Positions 1-11,975 of a stretch of 64,000 nt of DNA are shown piece after piece. The position numbers and the translations under genes are program-made. Position 1 is the first letter of the stretch, and each line of letters starts with the position of its first letter. The notes beneath the pieces were generated by a model. The model saw only the letters and a list, made by a program, of their open reading frames with translations, was not told the DNA's origin and did no database searches. This stretch comes from Chimonanthus salicifolius (Eukaryota > Streptophyta > Magnoliopsida > Laurales > Calycanthaceae), in NCBI GenBank assembly GCA_013350335.1, contig CM023538.1, forward strand, positions 55,534,769-55,598,768, read 5' to 3'.

Positions 1-175
1 TTGAACGTACAAGGAGGAGAGGAATTCCATTGAAAACATAAAGGGATGAAGAAAGACATGATAACTTGTGGAATGGCCAACATTATGGTTTATGATCATG
101 TCAATTGGAAAAGTAGAACTAAAAAAGCTGACCCCAAATAGATGGGATAATTCAATTTGATGATGATGAGTACTA
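1..175 (+). mobile_element. 3' end of an RTE-type LINE (remnant)
   Basis: The stretch at about 40-175 resembles the last codons and tail of a plant RTE-clade non-LTR retrotransposon. It has an AAAGACATG-like start, a GACCCCAAATAG motif near 130-141, and a short TGATGATGATG tail instead of poly(A). A second degenerate copy with the same order of blocks and a TGATGATGATGATAATG tail lies near 17410-17530. No open reading frame survives. It sits in the intron upstream of the first visible RopGAP exon. The family call comes from recalled features of RTE 3' ends. Confidence 0.5.
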
Positions 176-663
176 AGTATAAGCTATTTATGAGGTCACG
201 TTCAGTGTTAGCATATATTTGAGTGGTTGGATATGCCAGTGGAGTATAAGCTATCCTCTGTCAGTGTCTGCTCACTTTTATTTCTTTCCTCTCTCTCTCT
301 CTCTCTGTGGGTTGGGTCCATTGATGACCGAACATAGATGGTTTCCAGTTGCAGAAGTGTGGAGAACTTACAGATTGTATTTCATGTCATGTCACATTGA
401 TTCCAAATAGACTCTAAATAGAAATCCGATTCCTGGATTTTATTTCTTATCCAGCAAAATCTATGTAGAAAGAGAAAAAAAATCTACCTAAGGCATGCAG
501 AGAACATTCAAATTTTCTTATTGACTTTGGGAGAAACTTATGTGTTGTTACCTCTGATCTGCAAATGCTGACATATGATCTCTTTTTCTTTTCCAGAGCA
601 TTTATCTATTCACATACTGCCTCATTCTTCATGATGCTTAGTTTATTGTTCTCTCTTTTGTAG

Positions 664-2588
664 GCTTGGTTTAGAGAACTTCCGACTGGTGTTTTGGATT
701 CTCTTACACCTGAGCAGGTGATGCAATGTCAATCGGAAGAGGATTGTGCTCAACTTGTGAGACTTCTACCGCAAACAGAAGCTGCTCTGCTTGATTGGGC
801 ACTCAACTTGATGGCTGATGTTGTTCAAGAGGAACAGTATAACAAGATGAATGCACACAACATTGCGATGGTTTTTGCCCCAAACATGACTCAGGTTATA
901 TAACAGAGATTTTTATATGTGGTCCCCTTTTTCTTGTGTTAGGGTGTGTTAATTCACCAATATTTGATAATCCATTCTTTTCAACTTTGCATCTGCGATG
1001 GTGGTCATGTTGCTTTCTAGACCCCCACCCTGTTCGGTAGTCACAATCCACGCAACTAAGTTTTTGGAACTGGGATCCAAAATTCAGTATTTCCACATTC
1101 TCTCTATAATTTCTAGCCCTGCTAAATGCAGAGCAAAACTTATACTTTCATGCTTTCAGAAAATGTTGCTTTCTTTTTCTCTTCATTCTCCTTTACTGGG
1201 CATTTGGTGTCCTTTGAATTCCATGTTGTGTGCTTAAACCATCTCCCCAAACATCAAATCAAACAAATAGAAGCTCTCCTCATGCACATCCCAAACTTGG
1301 AAATCTATGGTCCTACATTGACTAGTCAAAGATTCTTGTAACAAGTGGCTGCTAGATACATGGAAATTCGTCACTTTATTTGCTTAAAATTTTATTGGCC
1401 ACTAGAATCATAGTTTGACACGAATTTTAGTAACAAAAGCCCTCAAACCCATCGATATTGGACCTTGGCCCATTGTTTCACCATTTTCTGTCCAATTGCT
1501 CTCTGAATTGAAGCATCTTTTGATCTTTCAATTTTATCATAAAATTCCAAAGCAATTTTATAGTATGGTCCCTTGCTTCTCTATGATGCCTTAGGCCTTT
1601 TATGTTTGAGCTGGTGCCGAGCCGTTTGTGCTCTTAAATATGAGTGGGATCATCATGTAAAGCCTACTTAAATCTCAATTTCAAATTTCCATGTAATAGC
1701 TGTGTTGTCGTTTTATCCATGAGCGAAAAGGCTGAGGCCCCCATTTGTTAATGCCAAGTTGCAGCCAGGCTTGAGTTGGGTTCAAGCCCCTTACCTTTTC
1801 TTCTATATGCTTGGAGAGGCATGAGGAAGCAGATTCAGACTAAAATCAGTGTCTCAAGGAAATTTAGGGAAATGTGAATTTATGATTTGTGCATCCATAT
1901 ATCACTTGATTTTCAAGATATTCTCTACTTCTGATAAGAAAGACATTATTTTCTAACAAATTTATATTTGAATTGTTTTTCATTGCAGATGGCAGATCCT
2001 TTAACTGCATTGATGTATGCTGTGCAAGTAATGAATTTTCTCAAGACACTAATTTTAAGGACACTCAAGGAAAGAGAGGACTCCATAGTAGAGGAAGCTT
2101 CGGCTTCCCTCTCTGATCCTTATAACAAGAACGACCGTCATAGTCCTCCACATCCCTGTTTGGAAGCATGTAATGAAGAGATTGACCAAGATTACAATGC
2201 TAATGAACAGTTTCTACATCGTCACACTCACCTCAATGAGGAAAATCCCTTGAGTGACGATGCACACAATGGTTTTCAAATTTCAAATGATGATGCTATG
2301 CCAGACAGCAACAGTTGTTCTGCCAATGATTGTCCTGGAGAAGACGCAACAAGTCAGGCCGATGTCCTAACAAATGGAACTGACAATGTTGTCAATGGTC
2401 TAAAGATGGGCTTTCAGGGCACTTCCCCTATAAACAAACCTGCTCACACTGCCTATGTTAGAAAAGGCCAAAGGAGGATAGATGGACAATCTGTCGTTCA
2501 TGTGATGTCAATGATTGAGAAGCCCAAAGAAACAACCATTGTGAGCCGTATAAACTCGAGGGTTGAGCGAGTAGAAGCTTGGAGGTGA
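664..2588 (+). CDS. RopGAP, C-terminal part (two exons; 5' exons outside window)
   Basis: Exons are 664-894 (acceptor TAG at 661-663, donor GT at 895) and 1989-2588 (acceptor CAG, stop TGA at 2586-2588). They join in phase 0 and encode 276 C-terminal residues. The first exon holds the second half of the RhoGAP fold: WFRELPTGVLD, a helix with EAALLDWALNLMADVV, and the NKMNAHNIAMVFAPNMTQ block shared by RhoGAP domains. The second exon continues MADPLTALMYAVQVMNFLKTLI, the plant RopGAP domain end, then a low-complexity tail rich in Asn, Asp and Ser. Family members speed GTP hydrolysis on ROP/RAC GTPases at the plasma membrane. The arginine finger and the CRIB motif typical of plant RopGAPs would lie in upstream exons that are not visible. 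An ATG at the second exon start is internal, not a start codon. Family call is firm; the paralogue is not determined. Confidence 0.93.
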
Positions 2589-3428
2589 AGTAATGGCTTT
2601 CAAAATCCATTGTGGGCATGACACTCGTTTCTCTGTAAAAGCGTGTCTACTGTCTCTGTGACCTCAGTTTTGAAGTTTTATCAAGAGACACTGAATTTAC
2701 CCGTTTGCTTCTCTGATTGGAGTTGTAACCTTTCATGTAAGACATCTTTATACCATGTATCTCCAACACTAACAATCTGGTTGCAAAGAATACTGGCGAA
2801 TTGCTGAATGATGATTTATTTTTGAAGGTGTCATCTGTAAGGCTGTCTTCTTTTTATTGTAGTCCGTTCATTGTACAGCTATGCTGTTGATCGGTGCAGA
2901 ATTCATCGTCTTGTGACTTGTATCAATTGAATGATGTTTGCCCTGTTCTTCAGTACAGCAGCAATTGAAGATTATCTTCATAGAATGTTTTGTTGCTCTC
3001 TAGCCAAACCACCGATTTCATGAATGAGGATACCATTTTCAAGAATATTTGTGCCCCTTCTTTGGAAAGGGATCGACACCCCATTCAGTGATGACTGATG
3101 AGAGCTAATAAAAACAAAAGGAAGGAAAAGCCCAACAAACTGAAAAACAAGAGAAGAAATAGGACCATAATGGGCTCACAAAAGGGCAATGGAAGAAAAC
3201 ATGGTCAATGGATTTTGGGCTGAGAAATTCCTGATTTTAGTATCATCAATGGTTTGAGTTTTGTTAACAAAGTCATTCAACAAAAACACTGACTTTCGAA
3301 GAAGTTTGAGATTTCCAAATGGATTTAAAGGGAAAGAGACAGAATTGGGTTTTCAGCAAGAGTAGAAAGTTTTACTAGGAAATATCTCACTAGACTCCTT
3401 TTTCTCACTCTTAATCACTTCACACGCA
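2589..3428 (+). other. RopGAP 3' UTR and downstream spacer
   Basis: This follows the stop codon directly. T-rich stretches and weak polyadenylation-type signals occur between about 2700 and 3110 (for example AATAAAA near 3106), so the mRNA probably ends here. No other gene or clear repeat was seen. Confidence 0.5.
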
Positions 3429-3443
3429 TTAGGAGGCATTCGA

Positions 3444-3634
3444 TTTTTTTTATGACCAAGGTGTGCAGGCCTCTTAAAGCACCCGACTAATTCTTACGGC
3501 ATGTGCAAGCCTCTCTAACTATATATATAAGGTAATTTTAGGAGGAGTGACCCTTTGAGGTGTATTGAGAATCGAACTCAGGACTCTGATTCTTGAGACA
3601 GATTCTTGGCCATCACTTCAACTGCTTTGGGTTG
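3444..3634 (-). mobile_element. tRNA-derived SINE with poly(A) tail
   Basis: Read on the minus strand, the element carries a GAGTTCGATTCTC block like a Pol III B box and ends in A7 (plus-strand T run at 3444-3450). It is flanked by an imperfect 15-bp target duplication, TTAGGAGGCATTCGA (3429-3443) and TTAGGAGGCACTCAA (3635-3649). Related copies lie at 4330-4539, 33507-33620 and 56310-56460, all in this orientation. The shared core reads GCATGTGCAAGCCTC with variants on the plus strand. Confidence 0.7.
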
Positions 3635-3649
3635 TTAGGAGGCACTCAA

Positions 3650-4329
3650 TTAACTGCTCGAAATCTGAAATTCCTTGGACCATAAGGTGTATTCTAAAAA
3701 GTTCTGGCCTATCCCCAATTGCTAAATCAGTTTCATCTCTGCCTCTCATGTTCTTCGAATTCCAAGATCTTCAAGTTCTAAGCCTTTGAATTAGGTTTTC
3801 ACATAGAGTTAGCCATTTACTATGGGAAGAGCTTGGAAACCCAAACGGATTTTTTTAAGAATATTTACTTCCAACATTTTCAGTTACTTTTCGTGGAAGA
3901 GCTCCACTGTATTGTAGATATATACAATAAACGTGTACGGTACACAAATCATACAGCTAAGTACAGGTAGCTTCATCAACCTTTGTGAATTTAGGACACA
4001 TTTTTGCACAATATTTTCATGAAAAAGTCATAAAAATGGAAAATGACTTTTATATAATTTTTTTTTTCATTATTCCATGCAACCCTTTACGTGAAAAATT
4101 ATTTATGCAGTTTGATCATTTTCTAAAAAATTAGGGAGAGTTAGAAAACCATTTTCACAACTGGTAGATTTCATGAACCACAACCTATGAATTAATTATG
4201 GCTCAACCTGACTCATTACCAACCTAACCACAACTTGTGACTCAATCTACACCCACAACATGATTCATGACCCAAAGAACTTGATTGACACGATAGGCCA
4301 TAACCTATTTTCAACTTGACCAATAATTT
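3650..4329. other. AT-rich spacer, nothing recognised
   Basis: No coding similarity, RNA gene or clear repeat boundary was seen. The only long open frame (3565-3789) starts inside the SINE and shows no family features. Confidence 0.5.
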
Positions 4330-4539
4330 CTTTTTAAGATCAAGGTATTCAAGCGTCCCACGTGCATTTTTCAGATGTCCCACTTGACTACTTCTTGAGG
4401 TACATGTAAACCTCCCTATACACATGCGCTGGGTGCAAACTATAGGGAGTAATTCTTTTGTATTGAGAGGGACTTGATCCTAAGACCTCCCACAAATAAA
4501 GATGGAAATTGACCATCAAACTAACTCCAAATGATTAAT
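4330..4539 (-). mobile_element. tRNA-derived SINE, second copy
   Basis: Same family and orientation as the element at 3444-3634, but more diverged. A target duplication is visible as TTGACCAATAATTT (4316-4329) and TTGACTAATGATTT (4540-4553), two mismatches in 14. The tail is a short T run at 4330-4335 on the plus strand. The shared landmarks are the AGATCAAGGTATTCAAG end, the GTACATGTAAACCTCC core and the GACTTGATCC B-box-like block. Confidence 0.65.
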
Positions 4540-4808
4540 TTGACTAATGATTTGATCAACAACCTAACTTCAAAGCTCATTGTGTAACCTTAAAAATCAT
4601 AATATTTATAACTATGAGCTGATACATAAACTGACCCAATCCATCTCTCATGCCCAAACACTCTCAACCCATGATTCGCCTGACCTAACCTAACTCATGA
4701 ATTGTTGGTCAAGATCAAGGCTTGTTCAATCAAAACCTAACTTGCTTTCCTACTTAAATTACATATTACTACCTTTTTAAGTAAAATATCAATTAGATTG
4801 TGTATAAT

Positions 4809-5877
4809 TGATGCGGACATCGGTGACAAAGAAGATGAGATTTTGGCCTTGGCATTAGATTTTTATGAGAAGTTCCATAGGATGTCCAATGACAATGAAT
4901 CTTATCAATTGGACCATGGAATTCAGCCCAAGAACAGGGCCAGCAGAGCAGGTCCAATGGCTTCAGCCCAAGAACAGGCCCAGCAGAGCAGGCCCAATGG
5001 CTAAAGAGGTGCTGATGGTTGTGAATTAGAATCCTAAATCAGCTAGGATTTTAATTAAATTAGGAAAGCTTCTTTGTGTTATTTTCTAAATTTAGAATTT
5101 GTTATTTTCATAATTGGACGGTCGGCTCCTTATTACTTGTTAAGATAGAACTCTCTTTCCTTGTTAAGATATGACTCTCTTTCCTTGTTAAGATAGAACT
5201 CTCTTTCCTTGTTAAGGGAGATCTCTCTTTCCTTATTTCAGGTTAGGATTTCTTATAAATAAGATTGTAATCAGCCCCTTGGGGACGGAGTTTTATGAAT
5301 AAAATTAGGATTTTATTTTCCAGCAATTGGTAATTGCCGTTGGAATTTATCTGCTGCATTGGTCAGCGATTTCTGGTGGGATTGTGTGTCTCTGGTTGCA
5401 GCCCAGGCATAACAGAGTACAGAGTTGTGAGCCAAGTGTATACATCACGTTGCAGTAGCGATTCGGCTACAACCCAAGCCCTGTACACGGTTGAAAGCAG
5501 TTCTTCCTCTGTGGATTGTTTCCAGATCCATCAATAAAACAGTGTGTTTGTCGTCTCTGTTGGAACCAGGTGTTATAGGCTGAAGGAGCCGTTTGGTTTT
5601 GGGGAGACATCTGGCTGAGAATTCAGGCCAGTATTAATCGTTAAGGACTGTCATAGGCCAGCAACAATATTCAGCAGCGTTCCTCAATTTCTGTCCCTAC
5701 AGGTCAGTGAATTCTTCTTGAAATTAGTATTATCATTCACTTACAGATTGTGTAGGTTCAGTGACAGATCGTGCAAATCCTATATGGTTTTTATATTGCG
5801 CTTGGATAATTCAAATCATTGTCAAGCTTCCGCGTAGCGATCAGATTTTTGACAGTTTGTTGTCTTAGCCTACATCA
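4809..5877 (+). repeat. 5' LTR of the Ty3/gypsy element
   Basis: 1069 bp, TGATG...CATCA. It is 40 bp longer than the 3' LTR, explained by a 40-bp tandem duplication at about 4920-4999 (two copies of a CAGCCCAAGAACAGG-type block). A TATAAAT box lies at 5254-5260 and AATAAA signals at 5298 and near 5534. Confidence 0.95.
5137..5260 (+). promoter_or_regulatory. LTR U3 promoter: four 24-bp repeats plus TATA box
   Basis: Four head-to-tail copies of a 24-bp unit (TTGTTAAGATAGAACTCTCT plus TTCC) lie at 5137-5160, 5161-5184, 5185-5208 and 5209-5232. They are followed 22 bp later by TATAAAT at 5254-5260. The 3' LTR has the same four-copy array at 10700-10795. Short tandem repeats upstream of the TATA box are common in LTR enhancers; enhancer activity here is inferred. 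Confidence 0.7.
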
Positions 5878-5880
5878 GAG

Positions 5881-5893
5881 TGGTATTCAGAGC
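5881..5893 (+). other. Primer binding site (initiator tRNA-Met type, one-base insertion)
   Basis: TGGTATTCAGAGC starts three bases after the LTR end. The usual plant initiator-Met site is TGGTATCAGAGC, so there is one extra T that would bulge the primer duplex. Confidence 0.75.
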
Positions 5894-5996
5894 TTTTGAG
5901 TTAATCGAGACTCCGACATCGATCTTACCTGTGAGTGGCTTATTTTATCACTACTATTATTTGCTGCAAGACTCTTTTTGTTCTTTCTACTGAGTT

Positions 5997-8900
5997 ATGG
6001 CAAGGCGTTATAATTTTCGCCCTCGTCAAGCACGGATGGATGGCGGGATCCCTACAAATTCCGTTCCTCGGGTCAGAAGTGCCCCAGAAAGTGGCCCTAC
6101 TCATCCGATGGGCAGTTCTTCAAGCAGTGGTCACCCAAGTTCGACTCAAAATAAGAATCTAAATATGGATCAGATAGTTCAGATGATAGCTAATATGGCA
6201 CAGGATATAGCAGATTTGAAGAGACAAAGCAATCAACGTCCCCCTAGCATTCCTTCCGTTCATAACAGTCATTCATCATCATCAGACGAGACACCACCTC
6301 GTTTTCTCTCTCATCCTAGACGTCGACACAGATATGTAGACAGACGTCCAGAAAGGGACCATAAAACAAGTCTTGATTCATATGGCATTCGAGTTGACAT
6401 TCCAGATTATTCAGGCAGTGCCGAGCATGATGAGTTCGTCGAATGGATCGAGGCAATTGAGAATGCTTTTGATTGCAGAGAAGTTCCGGATGACATGAAG
6501 GTTAAGTTGGTTTCTTCTAATTGAAAGGCAGAGCTTTATCATGGTGGCAGAGGATTAAGACTGACAGGCAGAGTTAGGGGAAATCTAAAATCCGAGACTG
6601 GCACAAGATGAAGAAATTGATGTTCAACACCTTTCTACCAACCAATTACAAGAAAGAACTATTCTCCAGACTGCAAAACCTTAAGCAAGGTAACAAGACC
6701 GTAACAGAGTACACTGAGGAATTCAATCTCCTAGTATCTCGGAACAATCTCTATGAATCAGAAGAGCAGTTGGTCCAACGATACATTGAAGGCCTTCGAA
6801 CTTCCATATGAGATGCTGTTATGGCCTTTGATATACTTGTTTTATCAGATGCATTTAAGAAAGCACTACACTATGAAAAAGTAGAGCGTCACAAAAACAG
6901 GACCTATCAGGCTCCATCTAACAAGCCTATAGGAAGCAGTTCAGGTACTAATAAGGGTACATCTTCAAAATTTGTGTCTCAGCCTTCATCTTCCAAGCCT
7001 AGCAATTCCAGTGGCAAGCGCACAGTGACGTGTTTCAAGTGCAACGGTATTGGGCACTATGCTTCAGAATGCCCCAAGCGCGCTGTGAATTTGGCCCATG
7101 AAGAAGAACCAGTGGCAGAGATAGAGTCAGAGAAGTCAGATTCCATCCCCGAAGAAGAAATCAATTATGGTGAGTCTGGGGATAATCTTATGATCCAGTA
7201 TTCTTTGTTCACACCAAAAGAAGAGATCAAAGACGAATGGCTTCGCATTAACCTTTTCCATACACGCTGCACTATCGAAGGCAAGGTATGTCATTTAATT
7301 ATTGATAATGGTAGTTGCAGTAACGTTGTTTCACTTGAAGTTGTTGAGAAGTTGAAATTAAAGACTCAAAAACATCCTAAACCCTTCCAAATGTCATGGT
7401 TAAAGAAGGGAGGTGAATTTGTGGTAGATAAGAAATGCCTAGTTTCTTTTCTAATTGGGGGAAAATACTACGACGATGTATGGTGTGACGTAGTACCCAT
7501 GGATGCATGTCACTTGTTATTAGGCAGACCTTGGCAGTATGATAGAGATACCCATCATTATGGCCGCAAAAATATCTACTCATTCCACAAAGATGGCACT
7601 AAGCATATTTTGGGACCTTTGAGAGACTTAGAGAAAGTCCGGCCCCAAAGGGCAAATGTTAATTTGATCACCTTTTCTGAAATACAATTGACCGTTAAAG
7701 AGAAAGGAGAATTATTTGCACTTGTAGCCAAGGAAGTGGACACAGCTGAGAAAACCATCCCTCCACTGCTACAACCAATTATGCAAGAATTTGCTGATGT
7801 ATTCCTTGATGAGTTACCAGCAGGGTTACCACCTATGAGAGACATACAACATTGTATTGACCTCATTCCAGGATCGACTTTACCAAACAGAGCTGCTTAC
7901 AGAATGGGTCCCACAGAAAGTGCAGAATTGAATCGACAAGTATATGAATTAATAGACAGAGGCTTCATCCGTGACAGTATGAGTTCTTGTTCTGTGCCAG
8001 CACTATTGACTCCAAAGAAAGATGGCAGTTGGCGTATGTGTGTTGACAGCAGGGCTATCAACAGGATCACTATTCGTTATTGTTTCTCGATCCCGAGACT
8101 TGATGATATGCTGGATATGTTAGCAGGGGCAGTAATATTCTCCAAAATTGATTTAAAAAGTGGGTATCATCAAATCAAAGTCAGACCAGGTGATGAATGG
8201 AAAACAGCATTTAAGACTAAAGAAGGCTTATATGAGTGGCTTGTTATGCCGTTTGGCCTTTCCAATGCCCCAAGTACCTTTATGAGGGTAATGAACCCAG
8301 TACTCAAGCCTTTCATTGGTAAGTTTGTCGTGGTCTACTTTGACGACATTCTTATCTACAGTCGGAATGAACAGCAACACATTGATCACCTCCGCCAGGT
8401 TTTTGAGACCTTGAAAAAGGAACAACTATATGCAAATCCAAAGAAATGTACTTTTATGACTAACGAAGTTATTTTCTTAGGATATGTTGTGAGTACAGAT
8501 GGCATCAAGGTAGATGAAGCAAAGGTGGCAGCAGTGCGCGACTGGCCGACACCCAAGAATGTACATGAGGCGCGTAGTTTTCATGGCTTGGCTTCTTTTT
8601 ACAGACCGTTCGTCAAGAACTTCAGCATGATTATGGCCCGTTTTACAGATTGTTTGAAAAAGGGTGAGTTCCAGTGGACACAAGCCGCAGAAGAGAGCTT
8701 TTAGACTATCAAGCAGCGGTTGACTGAAGCTCCAGTCTTAGCCATTCTAGATTTCAAGAAGCAGTTTGTGGTTGACTGTGATGCATCTCATACTGGTGTG
8801 GATGCAGTCCTCAGTCAAGAACAACGCCCAGTTGCATTCTACAGTGAGAAGTTGAACGGAGCTCAGAAGAGGTATTCTACATACGACTTAGAGTTCTATG

Positions 8901-10592
8901 CTATTGTACAAGCTCTCAAACACTGGCGTCATTATCTTCTCCATCAGCCTTTTGTGCTTAACTCTGATCATCAAGCACTGAGTTATATCAACGGGCAACA
9001 CAAGCTCAACACCGGGCACGCAAAGTGGGTTTCTTTTATACAAGCATTTACTTTTGTAGTACAACACAAATCTGGAGTTCAAAATAAGGTCGCAGATGCT
9101 CTCAGCAGGAAATCAGCCTTGTTGACTCAGATGCGGGTGCATGTGCTTGGATTTGATACTTTTTCAAGACCTATATCAGAATGATCATCACTTTGAACTG
9201 ATTTGGCAACAACTTAGCCAAAATCGACCTTGTGGCGAATATAGTATGCAGGATGGCTACATATTCAAAGATTCTAGACTATGTATTCCGCAATGTTCAC
9301 TACAAGAGCGGCTAGTCAAAGAACTACATAGTGGTGGACTAGCAGGACATTTTGGTCGAGATAAGACCATGGCACTATTGGAAGAGAAGTTTTATTGGCC
9401 AAGTATGAAGCGAGAGGTGAGCAGTTTTGTCAACCGTTGTTATATCTGTCAAACAGCAAAAGGACACTCTCAAAATACAGGGCTTTATAATCCTCTCCCT
9501 GTTCTAGCAGCACCATGGGAGGATGTATCCATGGATTTTGTCTTAGGTTTGCCGAGAACACAACGAGGTATGGACAGCATATTAGTTGTGGTGGATAGAT
9601 TTTCTAAGATGGCACACTTCATTCCATGTTAGAAGTCTTCAGATGCCTCACATGTGGCGGCATTGTATTTGAAAGAGGTCGTCAAACTGCATGGTATTCC
9701 AAAATCTATCGTCTCTGATAGAGATACGAAATTCATGAGTCACTTCTGGCTTTCTCTCTGGCGACAGTTGGGTACACAGTTGAAGTTTAGCAGTGCCTAT
9801 CATCCACAGACCGACGGTCAGACTGAGGTGGTTAACAGGACTTTGGGTAATCTCCTAAGAAGTTTGATTGGACGGAAGCCAAGGCAATGGGATTTGATTT
9901 TACCACATGCTGAATTTACCTACAATCGCTCGACAAGTCGTACGACAGGTCACAGTCCATTTCAAGTTGTATATGGTTCCAATCCCAGCAGTGTGTTAGA
10001 TTTGGTGCCATTACCTTCAAAAGGACCAAAATTTCAAGCAGCCGACGATTTAATTGCAGAGATCAAACAGTTGCATAAGCAGGTACATCATAAGATTGAA
10101 CAGAGTAATCTTAAGTTCAAGGAAGCTGCAGACAAGCACAGGCGACGGGCCGTTTTTTATGCAGGTGATATGGTATGGGTACACCTCCGGAAAGAGCGAT
10201 TTCCAACGGGTACCTATGGCAAAGTGAAGATGCGCAACATAGGTTCGTGCGAGGTTCTAAAGTGGATTAATGATAATGCTTACCAAGTGAAGTTGCCAGA
10301 AGGTCTCAGTATTTCCGATGTTTTTAATGTGTCCGATTTATGCATCTATAGTGGAGATGAAGATTTCAGTGATACAAACTTGAGGACGAGTTCTTTCCAG
10401 GACGGAGAGAATGATGCGGACATCGGTGACAAAGAAGATGAGATTTTGGCCTTGGCATTAGATTTTTATGAGAAGTTCCATAGGATATCCAATGACAATG
10501 AATCTTATCGATTGGACCATGGAATTCAGCCCAAGAACAGGCCCAGCAGAGCAGGCCCAATGGCTAAAGAGGTGCTGATGGTTGTGAATTAG
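5997..10592 (+). pseudogene. gag-pol polyprotein of the Ty3/gypsy element, broken
   Basis: It starts at the ATG at 5997, the first in a long gag frame. Domains in order: gag capsid-like region (about 6400-6880); CCHC zinc knuckle at 7031-7072 (C-x2-C-x4-H-x4-C); aspartic protease with D-N-G at 7304-7312 where D-S/T-G is usual; reverse transcriptase with YFDD at 8336-8347; RNase H with DCDAS near 8774; integrase zinc finger (His at 9327, Cys at 9438 and 9447) and catalytic Asp near 9534 and 9717 and Glu at 9825. Breaks: frameshift near 6515-6530, TAG near 6574, TGA at 6809-6811 (likely an Arg CGA lost by C-to-T change), TAG at 8702-8704, frameshift near 9160-9170, TAG at 9630-9632. The final frame stops at 10590-10592 inside the 3' LTR. 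Confidence 0.93.
10399..10411 (+). other. Polypurine tract
   Basis: AGGACGGAGAGAA lies directly before the 3' LTR start at 10412. It is purine-rich with one interrupting C and lies inside the integrase coding frame. Confidence 0.6.
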
Positions 10593-11440
10593 AATCCTAA
10601 ATCAGCTAGGATTTTAATTAAATTAGGAAAGCTTCTTTGTGTTATTTTCTAAATTTAGAATTTGTTATTTTCATAATTGGACGGTCGGCTCCTTGTTACT
10701 TGTTAAGATAGAACTCTCTTTCCTTGTTAAGATAGGACTCTCTTTCCTTGTTAAGATAGGACTCTCTTTCCTTGTTAAGGGAGAACTCTCTTTCCTTATT
10801 TCAGGTTAGGATTTCTTATAAATAAGATTGTAATCAGCCCCTTGGGGATGGAGTTTTATGAATAAAATTAGGATTTTATTTTCCAGCAATCGGTAATTGC
10901 CATTGGAATTTATCTACTGCATTGGTCAGCGATTTCTGGTGGGATTGTGTGTCTCTGGTTGCAGCCCAGGCATAACAGAGTACAGAGTTGTGAGCCAAGT
11001 GTATACATCACATTGCAGTAGCGATTCGGCTACAACCCAAGCCCTGTACACGGTTGAAAGCAGTTCTTCCTCTGTGGATTGTTTCCAGATCCATCAATAA
11101 AACAGTGTGTTTGTCGTCTCTGTTGGAACCAGGTGTTATAGGCTGAAGGAGCCGTTTGGTTTTGGGGAGACATCTGGCTGAGAATTCAGGTCAGTATTAA
11201 TCGTTAAGGACTGTCATAGGCCAGCAACAATGTTCAGCAGCGTTCCTCAATTTCTGTCCCTACAGGTCAGTGAATTCTTCTTGAAATTAGTATTATCATT
11301 TACTTACAGATTGTGTAGGTTCAGTGACAGATCGTGTAAATCCTATATGGTTTTTATATTGCGCTTGGATAATTCAAATCATTGTCAAGCTTCCGCATAA
11401 CGATCGGGTTTTTGACAGTTTGTTGTCTTAGCCTACATCA
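10412..11440 (+). repeat. 3' LTR of the Ty3/gypsy element
   Basis: 1029 bp, TGATG...CATCA, followed by the ATAAT target duplication. It encodes the last residues of the polyprotein up to 10592. The 24-bp array is at 10700-10795 and the TATA box near 10818. Confidence 0.95.
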
Positions 11441-11689
11441 ATAATGCATATAAGTTAAATTATTATTATTCCTATGTTATCGTTGTTGTCTAGAATTAAG
11501 TAGATCAAGTCGGTAGTCTCATCCATCTAATAGTAAAACAGATTTCATTGCCAATTCATTGTAGAAACCATTTGTATCACCAAATAATAAAAAAATAATA
11601 GCCACTAAAAAAATCATAGATTTCATTTTCCATGATAAAAAAGAGGAATCAACAAAAAAAAATCAATTTCTACATGAAATAGTTGTAAC

Positions 11690-11975
11690 CTTGTGATATT
11701 TTGACCCAAGCCAGAGCCGAGTCGATGTGTCAAGCAATTCGAGTGGGCGTGAGTGTCCCACATTGGAAGTAGAGGCAAAATGTGAGGGATTTATAAGTAG
11801 CCGAACTCCTCAAAACCAGTACAACGCGTTTTCGGTTGGGTATTGGACTTGGACCCAAAGGTAAAGTCGTGCGGGCTCACGCTTGTGGACTTAAAGTTGG
11901 ACAATAGTGTACTGGGTCGAGTTGGGTTGAACGAGAACGGCTCGATCATGGAATTTTGAACCATTTTTTTACCCT
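11690..11975 (+). repeat. LTR/TRIM-like remnant
   Basis: The block GTGTCCCACATTGGAAGT...GGGATTTATAAGTAG...CGTGCGGGCTC resembles plant TRIM or small LTR sequences (a CCCACATTGG block, a TATA-like stretch, then a GC-rich end). No partner LTR, priming site or target duplication was found, so it would be a solo or truncated copy. The rest of 11446-12299 is AT-rich and featureless. Confidence 0.4.

Larger units (their letters stand above)
4809..11440 (+). mobile_element. Full-length Ty3/gypsy LTR retrotransposon (inactivated)
   Basis: A 6632-bp element bounded by direct target duplications ATAAT (4804-4808 and 11441-11445). Both LTRs start TGATG and end CATCA, a perfect 5-bp terminal inverted repeat. 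The internal order gag, protease, reverse transcriptase, RNase H, integrase defines Ty3/gypsy. The priming site fits initiator tRNA-Met except for one extra base. The integrase reading frame runs about 180 bp into the 3' LTR, an arrangement I associate with CRM-like chromoviruses, so that clade is suggested but not proven. The coding frame has several stops and frameshifts, so the copy cannot be autonomous now. The LTRs differ at roughly 20 positions plus a 40-bp duplication (counted by eye, about 2 percent), so the insertion is fairly recent. Confidence 0.95.
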
